Shown piece by piece: positions 6,514-11,676 of a DNA stretch of 11,676 nucleotides; position 1 is the stretch's first letter; each line of letters starts with the position of its first letter. The translations under genes and the position numbers were made by a program. The stretch comes from FEN-1250 sp038237245. GTDB lineage: Bacteria; Gemmatimonadota; Gemmatimonadetes; Gemmatimonadales; Gemmatimonadaceae. Below the pieces are notes generated by a model. The model ran no database searches and had not been told where the DNA came from. It worked only from the letters and a program-made list of their open reading frames with translations. The stretch is from positions 1 to 11,676 of the forward strand of contig JBBRYY010000097.1 in the NCBI GenBank assembly GCA_038237245.1. Direction: 5' to 3'.

Positions 6514-6518
6514 GGAGG
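6514..6518 (+). promoter_or_regulatory. Strong Shine-Dalgarno sequence deciding the flgM-like start
   Basis: GGAGG is followed by a five-base spacer and the ATG at 6524. An in-frame GTG at 6512 overlaps this site and would fall at the predicted transcript 5' end, so the ATG is the better start. Confidence 0.8.
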
Positions 6519-6523
6519 ATACC

Positions 6524-6721
6524 ATGACTAACCGACCAGATGATTCGCGCCGGGACAACCGAGGCAGTGATGTTCGTTCCATCACCTCGCGGACTCCAGG
6601 GCAGCGACTGACACCCGAGCGAACGGCCGAGATCCGGCTTCGCATTCTGGACCGCTCGTACGACAGCGCCCAGATCGCGGACACCATCGCCAGACGGCTG
6701 TTGCAGAAGGGCGATCTTTAG
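6524..6721 (+). CDS. flgM: FlgM-like anti-sigma-28 factor
   Basis: A 65-residue protein. FlgM binds FliA and holds it inactive until it is secreted through the completed flagellar hook. The N-terminal half (1-32) is polar, charged and probably disordered. The C-terminal half follows the FlgM sigma-binding pattern: ERTAEIRLRILDRSYDSAQIADTIARRLL (residues 32-60) aligns in outline with the R-V-x-x-L-K-x-x-I-x-x-G-x-Y-x-x-D-x-x-x-I-A-D-x-L family pattern, including the IAD-x-I helix. At 65 residues it is shorter than the enterobacterial protein (97), mainly at the disordered end. A consensus sigma-28 promoter and strong ribosome site precede it. It is convergent with the hybrid kinase, and their stop codons overlap by 3-4 nt. 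Identification rests on motif shape plus promoter context, since so short a protein gives weak similarity alone. Confidence 0.82.
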   Translation: MTNRPDDSRRDNRGSDVRSITSRTPGQRLTPERTAEIRLRILDRSYDSAQIADTIARRLLQKGDL

Positions 6722-8295
6722 GGCGTAGCCCGCGTGGCATCGCCGTAGGAGGCGCGCAGCATCTCGCCGATCTTCGTCACCAGTGATGCGGGCGAGAAAG
6801 GCTTTTGCAGATACGCCGATCCCGTGATCACGATGCCTTGCCGCAGCACCTCGTCGTCGGTGAAGCCGGAGACGAAGAGCAGCTGCGTGTTGGGGCGCAT
6901 CGTCCGCATTCGCTCGGCCATCTCGCGTCCGCCCATCGTGGGCATCACGATGTCCGAGACGACCAGGTCGATCGCGCCCTCGTGCATCTTGCACCGCTCG
7001 AGCGCCTGCGCGCCGTGCTCCGCTTCGAGCACGTGATAGCCGCTCCGCTCCAGAATTCGCCGCATCAGTCCGCGCAGCGCCATCTCGTCCTCCACGAGTA
7101 GTATCGTCGCCGGGCTGTCGGATGCCGTGCGTTCCGGATGCACGACTTGCTGTGGCTCGACGGGCGCTTCGACGAGCGGGAGATAGAATGTGAATTCGGC
7201 ACCCTGGTCGCGGTCGCTCTGCACGAAGGTGTAGCCGCCGCTCTGCTTCATGATGCCGAACACCGCGGAGAGACCGAGCCCGGTGCCCGTGCGGCGCTCC
7301 TTCGTGGTGTAAAATGGCTCGAAGACTCTGCCGTGGAGCTCCCGGGGAATTCCGCGCCCGGTGTCGCGCACCGCGAGCCATCCGTACGCGCGGGGGATGA
7401 TGGGGACGTCGCCTCCCGTGGGATCGTGCTCGAGGCGGCCCATTCCCGTGCCAAGCGTGAGCTGTCCGCCGTCCGGCATCGCCTCTCGCGCGTTCACCAC
7501 GAGATGGATGAGCGCCTGCTCGAGCTGCGAGGAATCCGCACGCACGTGAATCGGCGTCGTCCCGAGCGCCAGTGACAGCGTCACCGCGTCACCGGCGATC
7601 GCGTGCAGCATCTGTTCTGCGCCGCGCGCCACCGCGTTGAGATCGAGGACGTGCGGCATCAGCACCTGCTGCCGCGTGAACGCGAGGAGCTGTCGCGTGA
7701 GCTCAGCCGCGCGCGCCGACGCATCGGCGATCGCGTGCACGTCGACCGCGTGCGCGTCGTCCGGCGCGAGCGACTCGGCGATCAGATCGCAGCTGCACTT
7801 GATCGCGGCGAGGATGTTGTTGAAGTCGTGCGCGATCCCGCCGGCGAGGCGGGCGACGGCTTCGAGCTTCACCCCCTGCACGACCTGCCGCTCGAGTCGC
7901 CTGCGATCGCCGAGGTCGGTCGCGAGCTCGAGTGTCACGCCTGTCTTCTCCGCGCCGCCATCCGGGAGATGCTGGATCCGCACCGAGAGCTGTGCGGTGC
8001 CTCCGCCAAGCGTGGCCCGCGCGAGCTCGCGCGCGCGATCGACAGTGCCGGGCACCGGGAGTGGGAAGGGCGCGGCCTTCCCGAGCACCTCGCTCGCGCG
8101 CCAGCCCAGCAGCCGCTCCGCCTCGGCGTTCCAGAGCACGATGTGTCCCGTGCTGTCCCAGCCGATGACGGAGAGCGGAGCGCGGGCGAGGATCGATTCG
8201 AGCACCGCCGCATCGAGTGCGGGCGGGAGCTGTGAAGAGTTGTTCACGCGTTCGCGTACTCCTCGACAGGGCCCAGGCCCCGCGTTTGCTTCCAC
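6718..8295 (-). CDS. Hybrid sensor histidine kinase (PAS-HisKA-HATPase-REC)
   Basis: A 525-residue, apparently soluble kinase with no membrane segment. A PAS-type sensor lies at about 27-130 (SVIGWDSTGHIVLWNAEAERLLGW). HisKA begins at about 140, with phosphoacceptor His156 in GGIAHDFNNILAAI. The HATPase domain has N-box Asn268 (HLVVNAREAM), G1 DTGRG (311-315), F-box FEPFYTT and G2 GTGLGL (337-342). The C-terminal receiver (about 396-515) has Glu402/Asp403, phosphoacceptor Asp448 in VSDIVMP and Lys498 in LQKPF. The order and HDFNN box resemble CckA, but without transmembrane helices. No phosphotransfer domain follows, so a separate one is expected. The frame begins at a GTG (8295) with no ribosome site. 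A GTG at 8247, 11 nt after GAGGAG, may be the real start and would remove 16 low-complexity residues. The transcript overlaps the flgM-like stop on the other strand. Confidence 0.9.
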   Translation of the reverse strand: MEANAGPGPCRGVRERVNNSSQLPPALDAAVLESILARAPLSVIGWDSTGHIVLWNAEAERLLGWRASEVLGKAAPFPLPVPGTVDRARELARATLGGGTAQLSVRIQHLPDGGAEKTGVTLELATDLGDRRRLERQVVQGVKLEAVARLAGGIAHDFNNILAAIKCSCDLIAESLAPDDAHAVDVHAIADASARAAELTRQLLAFTRQQVLMPHVLDLNAVARGAEQMLHAIAGDAVTLSLALGTTPIHVRADSSQLEQALIHLVVNAREAMPDGGQLTLGTGMGRLEHDPTGGDVPIIPRAYGWLAVRDTGRGIPRELHGRVFEPFYTTKERRTGTGLGLSAVFGIMKQSGGYTFVQSDRDQGAEFTFYLPLVEAPVEPQQVVHPERTASDSPATILLVEDEMALRGLMRRILERSGYHVLEAEHGAQALERCKMHEGAIDLVVSDIVMPTMGGREMAERMRTMRPNTQLLFVSGFTDDEVLRQGIVITGSAYLQKPFSPASLVTKIGEMLRASYGDATRATP

Positions 8296-8312
8296 TCGTC
8301 AAGAACGTCAAC

Positions 8313-8328
8313 GCTACATGATTGTAGC
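8313..8328. promoter_or_regulatory. Palindromic operator candidate between divergent genes
   Basis: GCTACA-tgat-TGTAGC is a perfect 6-bp inverted repeat in the 54-bp gap between the hybrid kinase and the YetF-like gene. On the - strand it contains TACAAT, a good -10 element about 25 nt before the kinase GTG, though the matching -35 (GTGGAT at 17 bp) is poor. A direct repeat CGTCAA at 8297-8302 and 8306-8311 lies beside it. Together these look like a regulated promoter for the kinase. Confidence 0.4.
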
Positions 8329-8349
8329 CGACCCTGCCACCGAATCCAC

Positions 8350-8913
8350 ATGCATCCGATCTGGACCGAGCTGTTCACCCCCGGCGAACCGATCGTCGCC
8401 AAGGTGGTTCGCACCATCATCGTCTACTTCTTTCTGCTGCTCGGGCTGCGCCTGGCCGGCAAGCGCGAGCTCGGACAGTTCAATCCGTTCGATCTCGTAG
8501 TGCTGCTCGTGCTCTCCAACACGCTGCAGAACGCCATCATCGGCAACGACAACTCGATCACCGGGGGAATCATCGGCGCTGCGCTGCTGCTCGTGCTGAA
8601 CTATGGCATCGTGCGCTTTCTCTTCCTGCATCCGAAGATCGACAAGATGGCCGAGGGCGACAACGTGGTGCTCGTGCTGCACGGCGAGCTGCTCGAGGAC
8701 GCGCTCAAGAGGCAGCTCATCACGAAAGCCGAGCTCATGTCGGCCGCGCGACGGCAGGGGATCGACTCGCTCGGCGACATCGAGTGCGCGCGACTCGAGG
8801 TGGGCGGCGCGCTCACCTTCGTGCTGAGGCATCCGTCGAGCGATGAGTTCTGGCGAAAGGATGCGATGGATCGGCTCAAGCGTATCGAGGAGCTACTGAA
8901 CGAGAAACGTTGA
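8350..8913 (+). CDS. YetF/DUF421-family membrane protein
   Basis: A 187-residue integral membrane protein of unknown biochemical role. Hydrophobic segments lie at about 18-36, 47-64 and 72-93, followed by a cytosolic domain (about 100-187) of mixed alpha/beta character. The family signature is GKRELGQFNPFDLVVLLVLS at about 38-56 (compare GKR-x-L-x-Q-x-x-x-FD in YetF-like proteins). The soluble domain has the usual DNVVLVLHGELLEDALKRQLIT strand-turn pattern, and the C-terminus is a charged helix. In Bacillus such proteins are linked to spore and stress envelope functions, but no activity can be inferred here. No clear ribosome site precedes the ATG. It is divergent from the kinase, and its stop is 2 nt from that of the convergent DHDPS-like gene. 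Confidence 0.85.
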   Translation: MHPIWTELFTPGEPIVAKVVRTIIVYFFLLLGLRLAGKRELGQFNPFDLVVLLVLSNTLQNAIIGNDNSITGGIIGAALLLVLNYGIVRFLFLHPKIDKMAEGDNVVLVLHGELLEDALKRQLITKAELMSAARRQGIDSLGDIECARLEVGGALTFVLRHPSSDEFWRKDAMDRLKRIEELLNEKR

Positions 8914-8915
8914 GG

Positions 8916-9962
8916 TCAGCGCAGCCAGTCGTCGACGTTCGCGGCGACGAACTCGTCGTCGGTGAGCTCGGGGTGCACTCGCGTCACGCGGTCGATCTCC
9001 TCGAGCTGCCCCGGGGAAAGTCCCTCGTTCGGATCGAGGCACCAGCTTCCGGCGAGCAATCGCTGGCGTCGCAGAATCTCGTGCAGCCCCGCGATGCAGC
9101 CGGCGAAGGCGTGGCGGGCGTCGAAGAGCGCGCCATTCGCATCGGTGAGCGCGGCGGCGCGCGTGAGCCAGCCGGAATCGATCGCTGCCGTGGCGTGCGC
9201 GCCGCGAAGCTCCTCGAGCATCTCGACGGCGCCATGGGTCCACACGGCCCATTGGCCGAGCAGCCCGCCGGTGATGCGCGGCGCCCGCTCGCTCTCTCCG
9301 AGCCTGGGAAAGGGGGTGAGGAGATCGAGCACGATCTGATCGTCGTTCCCCGTGTAGAGCGCGATGTCGGTGCGCCCCGAATCGGCGATCGCGCGCACGA
9401 CGTCGAGCGTCTGATAGCGATTGAACGGTGCGATCTTGATCGCGATGACCTGTGGGATCTGCGCGAAGGCGCGCCAGAACTCGTAATGGAGAATGCGTCC
9501 GCCGACGGCCGGCTGCAGATAGAAGCCGAAGAGCGGAAGAATCTCGCCGATCGCGCGGCAGTGCTCGAGCAGCAGCTTCTCGGACGCATCGTGGAATGCA
9601 CCGGGGCTGACGAGCGCGGCATCGTACCCCAGCTCGTGCGCGAGCCGCGCCTCGGCGAGCGCCTGTTTCGTGTCGCCGCAGACGCCCGCGATTCGAGCGA
9701 ACGGGCGCGGGTCCGCGCGCAGCGATGCCGCGGCGGTCTCGGCGGCGAGCGCGAGGACGGGCGCGAGCAGGCCGTGCTTCGGATCGCGGATCTGAAACTG
9801 CGTCGTGTGCACGCCCACCGCGATGCCGCCCGCGCCAGCCGCCACGTAGTAGCGCGTGAGGGCGCGCTGATGCCGCTCGTCGAGCTTGCGCGCCGCCGTG
9901 AGCGCGAGCGGATGCGCGGGGATCACGTGCCCGCGCGCGAGGTGGCTCTGCAGATCGCTCAT
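8916..9962 (-). CDS. Dihydrodipicolinate synthase-family lyase/aldolase
   Basis: A 348-residue protein of the DapA/N-acetylneuraminate lyase superfamily, which makes or breaks C-C bonds of 2-keto acids through a Schiff base. Thr53-Thr54 (VHTTQF) match the TT pair of the active-site loop. Tyr148 (GFYLQP) matches the catalytic Tyr, and Lys176 (IAIKIAPF) the Schiff-base Lys. The barrel motifs differ from true DapA: TTQF replaces TTGE, and the GxP-type YN after the Tyr is lost. The chain is about 50 residues longer than DapA, mainly at the C-terminus. A role in lysine synthesis is therefore doubtful, and aldolase or lyase action on a sugar acid or a similar compound is more likely. Its ATG follows the stop of the epimerase-like gene after only two bases (TGA-GC-ATG), implying translational coupling and a shared pathway. 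Confidence 0.85.
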   Translation of the reverse strand: MSDLQSHLARGHVIPAHPLALTAARKLDERHQRALTRYYVAAGAGGIAVGVHTTQFQIRDPKHGLLAPVLALAAETAAASLRADPRPFARIAGVCGDTKQALAEARLAHELGYDAALVSPGAFHDASEKLLLEHCRAIGEILPLFGFYLQPAVGGRILHYEFWRAFAQIPQVIAIKIAPFNRYQTLDVVRAIADSGRTDIALYTGNDDQIVLDLLTPFPRLGESERAPRITGGLLGQWAVWTHGAVEMLEELRGAHATAAIDSGWLTRAAALTDANGALFDARHAFAGCIAGLHEILRRQRLLAGSWCLDPNEGLSPGQLEEIDRVTRVHPELTDDEFVAANVDDWLR

Positions 9963-9964
9963 GC

Positions 9965-10987
9965 TCAGAACGCGCCTGTGCGCTCTTCGAAGTGCGTCGG
10001 CTTGCCGAGGAGCGGATTGCCGGCGAGGAGCCATGCGGCCACGAGCTCGACGAGCGCATCGGTGGTGACCGACGGCGCGCCGAAGAGGCTGTGCGCGAGT
10101 GCGGCGTTGCTGAGCAGCGCGTACTCTGACTCCGTGCCGGAGAAGACCGGCGTGCGACCGAAGATCGTTCCGAAGCGCGTGGCAACGTCGCGAACGACGA
10201 TTGTTTCGCGCCCCGTCACGTTCACGATGAACGGCGGCACGGTTGCGAATGCGAGGCAGCGCAGCGCCCAGTCGTTCGCATCGCCCTGCCAGATCACGTT
10301 GGCGTGCCCCATGCGGAGGTCGATGGTGTCGCCGCGCAGCACGCGTGATGCAATGTCGACGAGCACGCCGTAGCGCAGATCGACGGCGTAGTTGAGGCGC
10401 ACGATGGCGACGCGGGTGCCGCGCCGCGCGGATGCATCCTCGAACACGCGCTCCCGGCCGAGGCAGCTCATCGCGTATTCGCCAACTGGTGCGGGCGCGT
10501 CGGCTTCGCGCGAACCGCCGGCGTGCACGGGCGAGTACGGGTACACGTTCCCCGTCGAGAAGGCGACGATCCGCGACGTCGCATAGCGCTCGGCCGCGAT
10601 CGACGGGAGCACGACGTTCATGGCCCATGTGGAGGACGGCGCGTCACGCGTGCCGAATTTCTGTCCTGCCATGAAGATCACGTTGGGTGCGTCGGGGAGC
10701 GCGCTCACGGCCGCGCGGTCGAGCAGATCGCACTTGATAGTGTCGATCCCTGCGGAGCGAAGCGACTGCTCGGCAGCGCTCGACGAGAAGCGCGAGGCGG
10801 CGATCACCCGGTCGCGTCGTCCGAGCTGACCGAGTGCACGCGTCGCCATCCGGGCGAGCGTCGGCCCCATCTTTCCGGCCGCGCCCAGGACGAGGATGTC
10901 GCCCGGGGTAGCGCGCAGCGCGTCGAGCAGGGCCGGCGAGGGCGCCGACAGCGCGTCCTCGAGCTCGGCCTCGCTCGCGAAGCTCAT
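9965..10987 (-). CDS. NAD(P)-dependent epimerase/dehydratase-like Rossmann protein with altered YxxxK
   Basis: A 340-residue extended short-chain dehydrogenase-like protein. The nucleotide-binding strand is ILVLGAAGKMGPTLARMA, with Gly35, Gly38 and Gly41 forming GxxGxxG. The acidic CDLLDRAAV (about 86-94) and the NVIFMAG strand (102-108) follow, then FSTGNVYP (143-150) with the active-site Ser/Thr. At the catalytic position the usual YxxxK reads YAMSC, with Tyr171 kept and Lys replaced by Cys175. The C-terminal part (about 190-340) has the substrate-domain features VRLNYAVDLRYG and FIVNVTG of sugar epimerases. ATG 10987 overlaps the preceding stop as ATGA, and a longer frame upstream runs through that gene and is not used. 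Its tight coupling to the DHDPS-like gene suggests consecutive steps in sugar or sugar-acid conversion. A changed or lost redox chemistry is possible. Confidence 0.82.
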   Translation of the reverse strand: MSFASEAELEDALSAPSPALLDALRATPGDILVLGAAGKMGPTLARMATRALGQLGRRDRVIAASRFSSSAAEQSLRSAGIDTIKCDLLDRAAVSALPDAPNVIFMAGQKFGTRDAPSSTWAMNVVLPSIAAERYATSRIVAFSTGNVYPYSPVHAGGSREADAPAPVGEYAMSCLGRERVFEDASARRGTRVAIVRLNYAVDLRYGVLVDIASRVLRGDTIDLRMGHANVIWQGDANDWALRCLAFATVPPFIVNVTGRETIVVRDVATRFGTIFGRTPVFSGTESEYALLSNAALAHSLFGAPSVTTDALVELVAAWLLAGNPLLGKPTHFEERTGAF

Positions 10988-11424
10988 GCGCGCAGGTAGT
11001 CGGACTGCCACTCGCGGATCGCCTGCTTCACCGCGCGCCCCGAGGTGAGCTCGTTCGATCGCACGCGCGCGATGAGCGCGGGGAGCTCGGCGTCCGACGC
11101 GAAGCGGAGCGCGATGAGCCTGCGCCATGGAAGACTCGCGAGCGCATCGGCCGCCGCGGCGGCGCCGAGGACGCGCTCGAGACGAATCGTCATCTCGAGT
11201 CGGATGACGCGATTCTGCACCGTGAGCACCATCATGCGCGCGGCGAGCGCCGCTGCGACCACGCCGGCAGCGAGCACCGCACTGGCGAGGGTCGCGAGCG
11301 ATGGCGCACGCACGAGCGTGTACAGCGAGTACAGCAGGTTGAGCACGAGCAGCGGCACCGCGACGAAATGGAAGAGCGGGTAGAAACGCGTGTGATTTGC
11401 GAACGTCTGCGGTTGAGTCGCCAT
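10984..11424 (-). CDS. DUF6526-like small membrane protein
   Basis: A 146-residue protein with two transmembrane helices (about 17-38 and 45-68) joined by a short loop, then an amphipathic, Arg- and Ala-rich cytosolic domain ending QAIREWQSDYLRA. The N-terminal NHTRFYPLFHF just before the first helix is the recognisable signature of the DUF6526 family, whose function is unknown. The ATG at 11424 was preferred to an in-frame GTG at 11433. Neither has a clear ribosome site. It begins 32 nt after the SufE-like stop, and its own stop overlaps the next start as ATGA, so it is coupled to the epimerase-like gene. The family name comes from memory of the motif and needs a profile search. Confidence 0.75.
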   Translation of the reverse strand: MATQPQTFANHTRFYPLFHFVAVPLLVLNLLYSLYTLVRAPSLATLASAVLAAGVVAAALAARMMVLTVQNRVIRLEMTIRLERVLGAAAAADALASLPWRRLIALRFASDAELPALIARVRSNELTSGRAVKQAIREWQSDYLRA

Positions 11425-11456
11425 GCGGGTCACGGGTGAGGGAGAGAGAGTGCGCG

Positions 11457-11676
11457 TCAGACCGCGTAGCGGTCGGCGTTTGCGGCGTAGCTCTTCACGC
11501 GCGTGACCATCGCTGACAGGCCGGATTCGCGCGCGCCGAGTCCGATGTTCTCCATCATGATGCGAACGAAATCCGAGGGGATTGCGAGCGTCGTCGCCGG
11601 CGGCTGATCGTTGATCGCGGTGAACAGGATCGAGAGAAAGGCAGCGATCGTCGGCGACTGACGGATGTTCACGTCG
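11457..11676 (-). CDS. SufE-like Fe-S metabolism protein, C-terminal part
   Basis: The frame runs off the right edge and ends at TGA (11459-11457), leaving about 72 residues. The stretch SPTIAAFLSILFTAINDQPP, then IPSDFVRIMMENIGLG, then GLSAMVTRVKSYA follows the C-terminal half of SufE/CsdE proteins, which accept sulfur from a cysteine desulfurase for Fe-S cluster assembly (compare G-x-x-A-x-L...VP-x-DF...GL...GM-x-A-M-x-x-x-x-K). The acceptor Cys lies in the N-terminal half outside this window, so it cannot be checked. A GTG at 11672 is present, but the frame is open beyond it and the domain is incomplete, so this is a fragment rather than a short gene. It heads the - strand operon visible here. 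No desulfurase is in view. Confidence 0.75.
   Translation of the reverse strand, partial: DVNIRQSPTIAAFLSILFTAINDQPPATTLAIPSDFVRIMMENIGLGARESGLSAMVTRVKSYAANADRYAV

Noticed and set aside
9963..10628. 222-codon N-terminal extension of the DHDPS-like protein
   Set aside because: It runs out of frame through the epimerase-like gene and lacks any recognisable domain; the ATG at 9962 is placed for coupling.

Overview
This window is GC-rich bacterial chromosome with very dense packing: convergent gene pairs are separated by a few bases or overlap, and operon partners are joined by 2-4 nt. The protein set suggests an environmental Gram-negative-type bacterium, possibly Gemmatimonadota or a neighbouring phylum: an exported carboxypeptidase Q-like M28 peptidase, an 'HDFNN' hybrid histidine kinase, a sigma-54 activator, and YetF-like and DUF6526-like membrane proteins. 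The phylum is an inference from gene content and base composition, because no rRNA or other marker gene is present.

Left part (1-3103). On the + strand lie the tail of an unrecognised gene, a HAD-family phosphatase and a papain-fold (C1) cysteine peptidase without a signal peptide. They face an exported carboxypeptidase Q-like M28 metallopeptidase on the - strand.

Central part (3251-8295). This is the most interesting stretch, a compact regulatory island. It encodes (a) a small protein with a histidine-kinase dimerisation/phosphotransfer hairpin and an eroded ATPase domain, ChpT/Spo0B-like in design; (b) a FliA/WhiG-type sigma factor; (c) an NtrC-type response regulator with a complete GAFTGA sigma-54 activator domain; (d) a 65-residue FlgM-like anti-sigma factor; and (e) a PAS-HisKA-HATPase-REC hybrid kinase. 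The parts of a His-Asp-His-Asp phosphorelay are all present: kinase His156, its receiver Asp448, ChpT-like His39 and regulator Asp51. The flgM-like gene is preceded by an almost textbook sigma-28 promoter (TAAAGCTT-N11-GCCGATAT). The sigma gene is preceded by a plausible sigma-54 promoter (GG-N10-GC) and three inverted repeats. The inferred circuit is: signal, hybrid kinase, ChpT-like relay, sigma-54 activator, FliA-like sigma factor, and FlgM feedback. It resembles a flagellar (or other sigma-28) hierarchy, but no flagellar structural gene is in the window.

Right part (8350-11676). A YetF/DUF421-type membrane protein on the + strand converges on a - strand operon. In transcription order the operon holds the C-terminus of a SufE-like protein, a DUF6526-like two-helix membrane protein, a Rossmann-fold epimerase/dehydratase-like protein in which the usual YxxxK lysine is a cysteine, and a DHDPS-family (dapA-like) lyase/aldolase with its catalytic Tyr and Lys intact.

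No tRNA, rRNA, CRISPR array, insertion sequence or attachment site was recognised.
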